Below are positions 19,807-28,010 of a stretch of DNA of 52,800 bases, one piece after another. Every line of letters starts with the position of its first letter. Position 1 is the stretch's first letter. The DNA comes from Terriglobales bacterium (GTDB lineage: Bacteria > Acidobacteriota > Terriglobia > Terriglobales > Acidobacteriaceae). Below the pieces are notes generated by a model. The model was not told the origin of the DNA. It made no database searches and saw only the letters and a list, made by a program, of their open reading frames with translations. A program made the translations under genes and the position numbers. Location: positions 1 to 52,800 of the forward strand of contig JACPNP010000015.1 of NCBI GenBank assembly GCA_016185365.1. The letters run 5' to 3'.

Positions 19807-21798
19807 TCAACCGATTGCTCCGCCGAAAAACCTCTCCACATCCTCGAACTCCGTCGTCCGCCGGTAGTTCGGCAGTGATTCCAGGAACACACGCCCGTAT
19901 CGCTGCGTGCGGATGCGGTTGTCCAGCAGCACCACCACGCCGCGGTCTTTCAGTGACCGGATGAGCCGGCCGAAGCCTTGCTTGAGTGTGATCACCGCCG
20001 CCGGCACCTGGTACTCGAAGAAGGCATTGCCGCCATCCTCGGTGATGGCCTCGATCCGGGCCGCCATCACCGGATCATTCGGCGCTGTGAAGGGCAGCTT
20101 GTCGATGATCACGCAACTCAACTGCTCGCCCTGCACGTCCACACCCTGCCAAAAACTGGAGGTCCCGAACAGGACCGCGTTCGGCGTCTCGCGGAATTCA
20201 TCGAGCAACGCGCTTTTTGGCGCGGAGCCCTGCAGCAACATGGGGAAATCCAATTCGCCCAGCAGCCGCTCATAGATGTCATTCATTTGCGCATAGCTAG
20301 TGAACAGGCAGAACGCGCGTCCCTGCGAGGCTTCGAGGATCAGTCGTATGCGCTCGGTCGCCCGGCCGGCAAAGCCTTCATGCCGGGGGTCCGGCAACTC
20401 CGGCGGGACATAGAACAGAGCCTGCTGCGCGTAATCGAAATGAGACGGCACCACCAGTTCGCGCGTGTGTTCCAGCCCAACGCGCTTGCGGATGTACTCA
20501 AACCTTCCACTCACTGCCAGTGTGGCCGAGGTCAGCACCGCCGTCTCCACGTTCTCGAACAGCGACTTGCGCAGGATCTGGGAGACATCGATAGGCGTGG
20601 CCTGCAGGAACACGTTCTGTCTTCCGCCGCGCCCGCCTCTGCGCTCCACCCAGAACACCGTGTTCCGGTCGCGTGATTCCAGGATGAAGCCCAGCGCCGC
20701 GCGCACCTCATGCACCCGGCGGACCAGGTTGAACGCCTCTTCCGGTTTTTGCGGTATCCCTTCCAGTTCCGTCGCTACGCGACCCAGCGCATTCATCACG
20801 CCCAGGAATTCATCGCCATTCTCTTCCAGGAACTCCACGCGGTTGGTGAATGCGAATCGGCTCTCGTTGCCCTGCGCCGGGATCAGCGCGAAGAAGAAAT
20901 TCGAGCGCTCGCGCAGATGGGCGCATGCCGTGACCACACCCGCGCTCAGCGCTTCCTTCTGGCGCAGGGTCCACTCGATGTCGCGGCACAGGTCGTCCAT
21001 CCGCAGATTGCTGACGGTGACGCCGAAATAGCTTCCGGCCACGTCTTCCAGTTCATGCGCTTCGTCGAAGATCACCGCCTGGAACTCGGGCAGGATGCCG
21101 GCCATGCCGCCATCGGTGGAAGTGCGGATCGCCAGGTCGGCAAAGAACAGGTGATGGTTCACGATGATGATGTCACTCTCCACCGCCCGCCGGTGCATCT
21201 CCGTGATGAAGCAGTGGTCAAACTGCGCGCATTTCTGGCCGGTGCAGGACTCTGAGCGCGCGTCCAGCTTGTGCCACAAGGGGCTGTTCTCCGGCAGTCG
21301 CGAAAGCTCGGCCTTGTCACCGGTCTCGGTCTCGGGTTCCCAGGCCGCGATCTGCCGGTATTGCTCGATCTCCTCCAGCCCGGTCAGCACCGGCTGGTTG
21401 GTAAGGTCGTAGAGCTTTTGCCGGCACAGATAGTTGTTGCGCCCCTTCATGTATGTGACACGCAACGGCCCCAGCACGGACTCCAAAAAGGGAACATCCT
21501 TGTAGAAAAGTTGTTCCTGCAGATTTTTCGTGCCGGTGGAGATGATCACCCGCTTGCCGGAGCGGATCACCGGCATCAGGTAAGCCAATGTCTTTCCCGT
21601 TCCCGTTCCCGCTTCCACGATCAGGTGGCGGCGCTCGGTGAGAGCTTGCTCGATAGCCTCCGCCATCTGCAATTGCCCGCGGCGGAACTCGTAGTTCGGG
21701 TGTTTCCGCGCCAGCAGTCCTTCCGGCGCGAAGAACCGGTGCAACGTGGGCCGGGAGGCGGATTCCGCGGAGAGTGCGCTCTTTGTGGGTGAGGACAT
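19807..21798 (-). CDS. DinG/XPD-like ATP-dependent DNA helicase
   Basis: The 663-residue superfamily-2 helicase has Walker A EAGTGTGKTLAYLMP, the DEAH box FDEAHELEDVA, and an Fe-S domain with cysteines in YLCRQK, SCTGQKC and DHC. Motifs near the C-terminus are GTSSFWQGVDVQGEQL (motif V) and QGFGRLIRSLKDRG (motif VI). Relatives unwind DNA during repair and resolve forked or damaged structures. The ATG at 21798 (MSSPTKS) is preferred; an in-frame GTG at 21816 lies only 5 nt from the -10 box. It is divergent from der across a shared symmetric -10 region. Confidence 0.93.
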   Translation of the reverse strand: MSSPTKSALSAESASRPTLHRFFAPEGLLARKHPNYEFRRGQLQMAEAIEQALTERRHLIVEAGTGTGKTLAYLMPVIRSGKRVIISTGTKNLQEQLFYKDVPFLESVLGPLRVTYMKGRNNYLCRQKLYDLTNQPVLTGLEEIEQYRQIAAWEPETETGDKAELSRLPENSPLWHKLDARSESCTGQKCAQFDHCFITEMHRRAVESDIIIVNHHLFFADLAIRTSTDGGMAGILPEFQAVIFDEAHELEDVAGSYFGVTVSNLRMDDLCRDIEWTLRQKEALSAGVVTACAHLRERSNFFFALIPAQGNESRFAFTNRVEFLEENGDEFLGVMNALGRVATELEGIPQKPEEAFNLVRRVHEVRAALGFILESRDRNTVFWVERRGGRGGRQNVFLQATPIDVSQILRKSLFENVETAVLTSATLAVSGRFEYIRKRVGLEHTRELVVPSHFDYAQQALFYVPPELPDPRHEGFAGRATERIRLILEASQGRAFCLFTSYAQMNDIYERLLGELDFPMLLQGSAPKSALLDEFRETPNAVLFGTSSFWQGVDVQGEQLSCVIIDKLPFTAPNDPVMAARIEAITEDGGNAFFEYQVPAAVITLKQGFGRLIRSLKDRGVVVLLDNRIRTQRYGRVFLESLPNYRRTTEFEDVERFFGGAIG

Positions 21799-21820
21799 GA
21801 GGCCGGACGACTGCACTCAC

Positions 21821-21827
21821 TATAATA
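21821..21827. promoter_or_regulatory. Symmetric -10 region between dinG-like gene and der
   Basis: tataata can be read as TATAAT toward der (21821-21826) and as TATTAT toward the helicase (21827-21822). This is the second divergent gap in the window with one AT-rich heptamer serving both directions. No strong -35 hexamers are seen. Confidence 0.45.
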
Positions 21828-21885
21828 GGAGTTGCGCCCAGAAAGCCTGAGACCGACCGTTTTGAGCAGATCCACAAAGTCCAAG

Positions 21886-23289
21886 ATGCCCACCCTGGCC
21901 ATCGTCGGCCGGCCCAACGTGGGCAAATCCACGCTGTTCAACCGGCTGGTGGGGCAGCGCCGTTCCATCGTCGGGGACGAGCCCGGCATCACCCGCGACC
22001 GCATCTACGGTACTTCCGAGTGGAATGGCCGCACCATCCGCGTGGTGGACACCGGCGGCATCCTGCCTGATGACAAGGAACTCATCCCCACGGAGATCTA
22101 CCGGCAGGCGCGGACCGGGATCGGCGAGGCCGATGCCATCGTCATGGTGGTGGATGGCCGCGCCGCCATCACCGCGCCGGACATGGAACTCGCGCGCATC
22201 CTGCTGCGCTCGGGCAAGCCCGTCTTCCTTGCCGTCAACAAGATGGAGACCGACCAGGTCGCCACCGAGGGTGAGGAGTTCCGCCGCCTCGCCATCCGCG
22301 ATGTATTCTTCATCTCCGCCGAGCACGGACGCAACATCATGGATCTTCTTGAAGCGGCCATGGCCGTGATGCCGCCCGGGAAAACGGCCATCGAAGAAGC
22401 AGCCACGGCGCCACAGGAAGTAGAAGTTGCTGCCGACGGCATCGAAGCCCGTTCCGCTCAGCCCGACGAGATCAAGATCGCCATCATCGGCCGGCCCAAC
22501 GTGGGCAAGAGCACGCTGCTCAACCGGCTGACCGGCTCCGACCGCGCCATCGTATCCCCCGTGGCCGGCACCACGCGCGACGCCGTGGATGAACTCATGG
22601 TCCGCGACGGCCGCAAGTACCGCTTCATCGATACCGCCGGTATTCGCCGCAAGGGCAAGACCCATCTGATGGCGGAAAAGCTGAGCGTGGTCATGGCGCG
22701 CAAACATCTTGAGGCCGCGGACATCGCGCTGCTGATGATCGATGCGCCCGAGGGTGTGACCTCGCTCGACGCGAACATCGGCGGCTACGCGCATGACTCC
22801 GGGCGCTCCGTCATCATCGTGGTGAACAAGTGGGACCTGGTCACCACCCACCGCACCGATGGCCGCCCGCCCGCCGACCGCGTCCTCTATGAGGAGCAGG
22901 TGCGGCGCGTGCTCAAGTATCTGGATTACGCGCCGGTCTTGTTCGTCTCCGCCGCGGAAGGAAAGAACGTCGACAAGATCTTCAAGGCTCTGGAGAAGGT
23001 CGCGGCCGAACGCTACAAGCGCATCACCACCGGCCAGATGAACCGTTTCCTCAAGTCAGTGGATTTTGAGCGCGCCTCCGTTCCGGCGAACAAGCGTGTC
23101 CGCATCTATTACATGACCCAGGCCCATGTCGCTCCGCCCACCTTCATCCTGTTCACCGACCGTGAAGTGAAGTTGCATTTCTCGTACGAGCGTTTCCTCA
23201 TGAACCAGATCCGCGCCGCGTTCGGATTCAACGGCACGCCGATCTGGATCAAGACCCGTATCAGTGGCAAAGACCGAAAGAAGAAATAG
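21886..23289 (+). CDS. der: Ribosome-assembly GTPase Der (EngA)
   Basis: The 467-residue protein has two tandem GTPase domains, each with GRPNVGKSTL and a DTGG or DTAG box. NKMETD is the first guanine-specificity motif (an unusual NKxD spacing) and NKWDL the second. A C-terminal KH-like domain (RVRIYYMTQAHVAPPTFILF) precedes the basic KDRKKK tail. Der is needed for 50S subunit maturation. The ATG at 21886 (MPTLAIVGRPN) is the family start; the leader from the predicted +1 is about 50 nt. Confidence 0.98.
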   Translation: MPTLAIVGRPNVGKSTLFNRLVGQRRSIVGDEPGITRDRIYGTSEWNGRTIRVVDTGGILPDDKELIPTEIYRQARTGIGEADAIVMVVDGRAAITAPDMELARILLRSGKPVFLAVNKMETDQVATEGEEFRRLAIRDVFFISAEHGRNIMDLLEAAMAVMPPGKTAIEEAATAPQEVEVAADGIEARSAQPDEIKIAIIGRPNVGKSTLLNRLTGSDRAIVSPVAGTTRDAVDELMVRDGRKYRFIDTAGIRRKGKTHLMAEKLSVVMARKHLEAADIALLMIDAPEGVTSLDANIGGYAHDSGRSVIIVVNKWDLVTTHRTDGRPPADRVLYEEQVRRVLKYLDYAPVLFVSAAEGKNVDKIFKALEKVAAERYKRITTGQMNRFLKSVDFERASVPANKRVRIYYMTQAHVAPPTFILFTDREVKLHFSYERFLMNQIRAAFGFNGTPIWIKTRISGKDRKKK

Positions 23290-23450
23290 GACACTCCCAG
23301 CCATTGCCCGTTCGGACAGCAGCGGCTTGTCCTTTTTCCTGCAATATTTCGACAGGTAACCCTGGGAGGTTTTGCATCCTAACCTTAGCGATGGCACAGA
23401 CCCATCGGTCGGGCATATTCTTGATCCCTGTGCTTGGAGGACTTCCCCCC

Positions 23451-24890
23451 ATGTCTTTTCATGCTCGTTCCATCTCACTCTTCTTGTTTGTCTCGCTGGT
23501 GGCGTCCATCGTGTTCCTGAGTTCCTGCGGCGGAGGCAATGACCAGGTCACGCCCCGGATGGGGACCGTCTCCGTCACCATGAGCGATCCGCCCTCTTGC
23601 AGCGCGCCCCAGGGCCCTTTCACCCACGTTTTTGTCACGGTCCGTTCCGTGAAGATCCACCAGAGTGATTCCGCGGATGCGAACGCTGCCGGCTGGATCG
23701 AACTCGCGCCCGGACTGGCCGCCAATCCCATGCAGATCGATCTGTTCGGGCAGGCCAACGCGCAATGTTTCCTCGCGACTTTGACCGGAGGCACGCAGAT
23801 CCAGGCCGGCACCTACCAGCAGATACGGCTGATCCTTGCGGACAACGCCACGAATGTGCCCAACAATGCCTGTGGCAATGCGGGCGCGAACTGCGTGGTG
23901 CTGGCAGCGGACCCATTGAATCCCCGGCGCCTCAATCTCAGCAGTGAATCGCAGACCGGCATCAAGATCCCCAGCGGGCAGTTGGCGGGTGGACGATTCA
24001 CCGTGGCCGCGGGTGAGGCCAAAGACCTCAACATTGATTTCAATGCCTGCGCCTCCATCGTTCTGCAAGGCAATGGGCAATATCGCTTGAAGCCCGTCTT
24101 GCATGCCGGGGAAGCATCGTTGCAGAACTCCGCCGCCGTCAGCGGCAAGGTGGTGGATTCGGTGACGGGCCTCCCCATTCCCGGCAGCACGGTCATGGTG
24201 GCGCTGGAGCAACGCGATACGAACGGCGTGGACCGGGTGGTGATGGAGACCAAGGCGGACGCGCAGGGCAACTTCTCCTTCTGTCCGGTCCCCGCAGGCA
24301 CATTTGACCTCGTGGCGGTTGGCATAGATGGGACGGGCAAGGCGTATGCAGCAACTATCGTCGGAAGCGTGGCCGCCGGCAATGCGCTGGGCAATGTGCC
24401 TTTGAAGATCGAGGCCGCCGCGAATCCCGGATTTGCCACGATCAACGGTACGGTCACTTCCGTGAATGCCGCCAATGCTCCGTTGGCGGTGGATGTCTCG
24501 CTGTCCGCGCTGCAACAGGTCTCACTCGGCGGCGGCAATGTGCTGGTCACGATCCCGATGGTGCCGCAGACGGCTTCGTCGTTGTCGTTGGCGACGGCGG
24601 CGGGCGGGACCTGCCCGGCGAACACCGCATGCGCCACGTATGTTGCCGGCTTGCCGGCATCGAATTCCAATGTGGGGACGTTTGCCGGCGGCGGTACCAC
24701 TTTCACACAGGCCGCGGGCAATGCCAGCTACACCATGGAGGGGCGCGCATTTATGGTCGGCTCCGGCGGCACAGCGGATTGCACACCGTCCATTCTGACC
24801 ACCACGCAGGACAACGTCAGCCAGCCGCTGGCCGTAGTGGCTGCCGGCTCCGTAACGGCTGCGACCTTGGGTTTCACCGGCTGCCAATGA
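23451..24890 (+). CDS. DUF4382 lipoprotein with carboxypeptidase regulatory-like domain
   Basis: The 479-residue product has a lipoprotein signal ending in the lipobox FLSSCGGG (Cys about residue 26). The DUF4382 domain follows (GTVSVTMSDPPSC, HVFVTVRSVKIHQSD, AGTYQQIRLILADNA), then a beta-sandwich segment (SGKVVDSVTGLPIPGSTVMV) of the carboxypeptidase regulatory type, then a repetitive low-complexity Ala/Gly/Thr-rich region. It is probably displayed on the outer or inner membrane surface; the function is unknown. ggagg lies 10 nt before ATG 23451. A hairpin terminator follows. The 160-bp gap upstream shows no gene. Confidence 0.9.
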   Translation: MSFHARSISLFLFVSLVASIVFLSSCGGGNDQVTPRMGTVSVTMSDPPSCSAPQGPFTHVFVTVRSVKIHQSDSADANAAGWIELAPGLAANPMQIDLFGQANAQCFLATLTGGTQIQAGTYQQIRLILADNATNVPNNACGNAGANCVVLAADPLNPRRLNLSSESQTGIKIPSGQLAGGRFTVAAGEAKDLNIDFNACASIVLQGNGQYRLKPVLHAGEASLQNSAAVSGKVVDSVTGLPIPGSTVMVALEQRDTNGVDRVVMETKADAQGNFSFCPVPAGTFDLVAVGIDGTGKAYAATIVGSVAAGNALGNVPLKIEAAANPGFATINGTVTSVNAANAPLAVDVSLSALQQVSLGGGNVLVTIPMVPQTASSLSLATAAGGTCPANTACATYVAGLPASNSNVGTFAGGGTTFTQAAGNASYTMEGRAFMVGSGGTADCTPSILTTTQDNVSQPLAVVAAGSVTAATLGFTGCQ

Positions 24891-24909
24891 GCTAAAGCGC
24901 GGTGGACTG

Positions 24910-24943
24910 CGAATGGCCTCCGGCTGGGAACGGAGGCCATTCG
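24910..24943. terminator. Hairpin between convergent genes
   Basis: A perfect 13-bp stem cgaatggcctccg / cggaggccattcg with an 8-nt loop. There is no long T run on either side, but the position between the DUF4382 gene and the oppositely transcribed membrane gene fits a shared terminator. Confidence 0.7.
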
Positions 24944-24950
24944 AGTGTTG

Positions 24951-26039
24951 TCAGAAGGCCGGCGCTGTTCCTGGCGGAGGTCCCAGAGGCACGATCGGCG
25001 GCGGCGACGGTATCAGTTGCTGCAAGAGCGGATACCGCGGCGCATAGAAATGAAGCACGTAGGACTGGAAGAAGATCACGATCGGCGAGAACACCGTGGC
25101 CAGCGCGAATGAGACCACGATCAACAGCACGATCGCTGCCGTGATGATCAGCGCCAGCATGAAGGGGTTTGTGAGCAGGGTCGGCCAGGCCACTCCGGCA
25201 AATACGCCCCCGATCACCAGCGGCACGATCACCACGATCAGCAGCAGGAACGAAGCGATGCCCACCACGATGGCCGACCCGATCGAAAGCACGATCTTCA
25301 TCAGGATATAGACCGCATAATCGCCCTTCGCCGACATCACTGCGTGCTTCACCCTGCCTAACGCTTCCCGGACCGTCACCGGTTCCAACGCCATGATGGG
25401 CAGCGCAAAGTCCTTGGCCAGCACCCAGAGCACCTGGGCGACGACCGCGACCACCAGCACAAAGGGGATCATCAGCAGGAACAGGGCAAGAAATGCGCCG
25501 AAGGACTTGGTGTCACCGCTGCCGCGGCTGAGTGCGAATCCTGCGCCCAGGAACACGCCTGCGATCAAGCCTATGATCAGGAACGCGATCAGTGAGAACA
25601 GCAAGTGAAAGCCGAAGAACCGGACACCGTGGCGATGCCAGGTGCGCCAGCCCTCGCGCAAACGGAATCGCTGCCGGGCCACCGCGTCGAACTGAACGAA
25701 GCGCATCACGCTGCCGATGTAGATATGCACCAGCAACAGCGTCAGGATGCCCACGACCAGCACCGTGATGATCAGCGCCCAAGTCGTCGCGTCGAACTGC
25801 GAGAACGGATTATCGGCCCCCGGCAGGAATTTCTGCGGCCCGGTCCGGTCACGCCTAAGACCGCTCAGGTCGGGGATATTGAAATTGAATCCACCGCTGC
25901 CGCCCAGTTCACCGGTGAAGATGGCGATCACCGCCACCCGCCACCAGCGCGAGAACCGGAAGGGGCGGAACATCAGCTGCTGCGTGGTGTGGATGGCGGA
26001 GGAGATCACATCCACGGCGGAAGGCGGCTTCGACGGCAT
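24951..26039 (-). CDS. Uncharacterised polytopic membrane protein
   Basis: The 362-residue product has about six hydrophobic segments, some in pairs (WALIITVLVVGILTLLLVHI, LLFSLIAFLIIGLIAGVFLG, FLALFLLMIPFVLVVAVVAQ, SIGSAIVVGIASFLLLIVVI and two more). The Phe-rich, glycine-free loops resemble the glycerophosphodiester phosphodiesterase membrane-domain/DUF7544 type of protein; I am not certain of the family. The N-terminus (MPSKPPSAVDVISSAIHTTQ) is soluble and the C-terminus is proline-rich. It starts 39 bp after the trmFO stop and may share its transcript. Confidence 0.8.
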   Translation of the reverse strand: MPSKPPSAVDVISSAIHTTQQLMFRPFRFSRWWRVAVIAIFTGELGGSGGFNFNIPDLSGLRRDRTGPQKFLPGADNPFSQFDATTWALIITVLVVGILTLLLVHIYIGSVMRFVQFDAVARQRFRLREGWRTWHRHGVRFFGFHLLFSLIAFLIIGLIAGVFLGAGFALSRGSGDTKSFGAFLALFLLMIPFVLVVAVVAQVLWVLAKDFALPIMALEPVTVREALGRVKHAVMSAKGDYAVYILMKIVLSIGSAIVVGIASFLLLIVVIVPLVIGGVFAGVAWPTLLTNPFMLALIITAAIVLLIVVSFALATVFSPIVIFFQSYVLHFYAPRYPLLQQLIPSPPPIVPLGPPPGTAPAF

Positions 26040-26078
26040 GCTGCAAGTTGTATCGGCCCGCGCGCCGCGCCGTCAACC

Positions 26079-27473
26079 TTATTCCGCGTGCGCCGGTTCG
26101 GCGGATATCGCAGCCTGCGATGCCGTCCGCCATGCGTCGAACGCGGCCAGCGCCTGGTCGCAGACCATCTTGTGGCGCAGCTTTTTGTCCCGCACCCGGC
26201 GGCGCGTGGTTTCGTCGAGAGCGGGCAGAAGGTCGAAGGTGATGTTCGCCGGTTGAAAGTGCTTGGGATCGGCGCGGGTTATGTAGTGCACCAGGGAACC
26301 GAGCGCGGTCTCGCGCGGTACCGGCGCCATCTCCGCGCCGAGTGCACGCGCCGCAACGTATTGCCCCACGATCTGGCCCGTGGCGATGGATTCCGTGTAA
26401 CCCTCCACACCGGAGATCTGTCCGGCGAAATAAACGCTGCTGTGCCGCTTCATCGCCAGCCGCTCGTTGAGCAGCGCGGGTCCGTTGATGTAGGTGTTGC
26501 GGTGGATCTGTCCGTAGCGCAGGAACTTCGCATTCTCCAGCCCGGGGACCAGCCGCAGCACGCGCGCCTGCTCGCCGAATTTCAAGTGGTTCTGGAATCC
26601 CACCAGGTTGTAGCTGTCCGCGCGCAGGTTCTCGCGGCGCAGTTGGACCACGGCGTAAGGCAACTGCCCGGTGCGCGGATCGCGCAGCCCCACGGGTTTC
26701 ATCGGGCCGAAGCGCAGGGTGTCCCGTCCGCGCCGCCCGATCTCCTCGATGGGCAGGCAGCCCTCGAAGTAATCAAGCTTCTCCCAGTCCTTGGCCTCGA
26801 CCGGCTGCGCCGCCGCCAGCGCGTCATAAAAGCGGTCGTACTCTTCCTTGGTGAACGGACAATTGATGTAATCCGCCGTGCCTTTGTCATAGCGCGCCGC
26901 GAAGTAACAGCGTGACATGTCGATCGAGTCCGCCTCGACGATCGGACTGATGGAATCGTAGAAATAAAGATGCGATGAACCCGACAACCGCGCGACCTCT
27001 TGTGACAGTGCGTCCGAGGTGAGCGGGCCGGTGGCGACGATTGTGATCACGCCAGCATCGTCTTCCGCTATGCATGTGACCTCCTCACGACGAATCGTGA
27101 TGAGCGGCTCGGATGAGATCGCTTCCGTCACCCGCTTGGCGAACACCTCGCGGTCCACCGCGAGAGCGTGACCCGCGGGAACGGACGCGTCTCTGGCGAT
27201 GCGCAGCAGCAGGGAATCGCCGCGTCGCATCTCCTCTTTCAGCAGCCAGGGCGCGGTGTTCTCGCTTTCAGATTTCAACGAGTTGGAGCAGACCAGCTCG
27301 GCGAAGTCAGCGGTCTGGTGTGCCGGCGTAGTACGCACCGGACGCATCTCAAACAACTCGACAGCCACACCACGCCGCGCACACTGCCACGCAGCCTCAC
27401 AACCCGCGAGTCCGGCGCCGATGATGCGGATGGTCAGTTTTGAGTGCTGAGTTTTGAGTTGTGAGTCAGACAC
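26079..27473 (-). CDS. trmFO: tRNA m5U54 methyltransferase TrmFO
   Basis: The 464-residue FAD- and methylene-THF-dependent enzyme makes ribothymidine at position 54 of tRNA. It has the dinucleotide fold IIGAGLAGCEAAWQ, the catalytic-cysteine motif ELVCSNSLKSE, and further family motifs CPFTKEEYDRF, VGFQNHLKFGEQARVLRLVP and YFAGQISGVEGYTES. The reading frame is open to a GTG at 27473, whose first 13 codons (MSDSQLKTQHSKL) are written in an intergenic word repeat; the family's own sequence begins at TIRIIGAG. The true start may therefore be the GTG or a nearby non-ATG codon. It is 18 bp downstream of a GNAT gene. Confidence 0.95.
   Translation of the reverse strand: MSDSQLKTQHSKLTIRIIGAGLAGCEAAWQCARRGVAVELFEMRPVRTTPAHQTADFAELVCSNSLKSESENTAPWLLKEEMRRGDSLLLRIARDASVPAGHALAVDREVFAKRVTEAISSEPLITIRREEVTCIAEDDAGVITIVATGPLTSDALSQEVARLSGSSHLYFYDSISPIVEADSIDMSRCYFAARYDKGTADYINCPFTKEEYDRFYDALAAAQPVEAKDWEKLDYFEGCLPIEEIGRRGRDTLRFGPMKPVGLRDPRTGQLPYAVVQLRRENLRADSYNLVGFQNHLKFGEQARVLRLVPGLENAKFLRYGQIHRNTYINGPALLNERLAMKRHSSVYFAGQISGVEGYTESIATGQIVGQYVAARALGAEMAPVPRETALGSLVHYITRADPKHFQPANITFDLLPALDETTRRRVRDKKLRHKMVCDQALAAFDAWRTASQAAISAEPAHAE
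27433..27472. repeat. Word-like repeat (actcaaaactca type) at the trmFO start
   Basis: The plus strand reads gtcagttttgagtgctgagt then tttgagttgtgagtcagaca, i.e. degenerate repetitions of ttttgagt/tgtgagt. The complementary words recur at 40880-40955. The repeat supplies the GTG start and first codons of trmFO. Confidence 0.75.
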
Positions 27474-27491
27474 AGGACTAGTCTATGCGCT

Positions 27492-27983
27492 TTAAGGCTC
27501 GGAGCTGCTAGCCAGCGCGTTCAGCGGCTCTCCCATCAACCTTACCGTCAACCACTCCTTCAACACCTTTCCGCCGAGCGAATCATAGAACTCCAGCGCC
27601 GGCGTGTTCCAGTCCAGCACCTGCCAGCGCATGCCGTAGCACTTCTGCTCCACGGCTATCTTCGCCAAGGTGGCCAGCAGCGCCTTGCCAATGCCTTTTC
27701 CGCGATACACGGGATCCACGAACAGGTCCTCCAGATAGAGCCCCGGTTTCCCCAGCCAGGTCGAGTAGTTGAAGAAATAAAACGCAAATGCCGCCGGTTT
27801 GCCGTCCCATTCGGCGATCAACACGTGAAACTTGGGGTCGCCCTGCGCGGGAAAACCATCGCGCAACAGGTCGGATTCGGTGGCGACCACCGCGTCCGGA
27901 TCGCGCTCATACTCCGCCAGGTCGCGGATGAACTGCAGGATCAATCCAGCATCTTGTTTTGTCGCCGATCGGATGTGGAGCAT
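27492..27983 (-). CDS. GNAT-family N-acetyltransferase
   Basis: The 163-residue enzyme has the acetyl-CoA-binding motif RGKGIGKALLATLA (within LYLEDLFVDPVYRGKGIGKA) and the C-terminal WNTPALEFYDSLGGK typical of the diamine (spermidine/spermine SSAT-like) branch. The amine substrate cannot be fixed by eye. A TATAAT box lies 6 nt before ATG 27983, predicting a leaderless message. It is followed 18 bp later by trmFO. Confidence 0.93.
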   Translation of the reverse strand: MLHIRSATKQDAGLILQFIRDLAEYERDPDAVVATESDLLRDGFPAQGDPKFHVLIAEWDGKPAAFAFYFFNYSTWLGKPGLYLEDLFVDPVYRGKGIGKALLATLAKIAVEQKCYGMRWQVLDWNTPALEFYDSLGGKVLKEWLTVRLMGEPLNALASSSEP

Positions 27984-27989
27984 ACCGCC

Positions 27990-27995
27990 ATTATA
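27990..27995 (-). promoter_or_regulatory. -10 box (TATAAT) 6 nt before the GNAT gene
   Basis: On the minus strand TATAAT is followed by GGCGGT and then ATG; it lies in the short gap after the selB stop. No -35 or ribosome binding site is visible. Confidence 0.45.
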
Positions 27996-28010
27996 GGCAG
28001 CGCACTGAGG

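Noticed and set aside
19978..20676. Plus-strand frame opposite the dinG-like gene
   Set aside because: Shadow frame in GC-rich DNA; the minus strand carries all helicase motifs.
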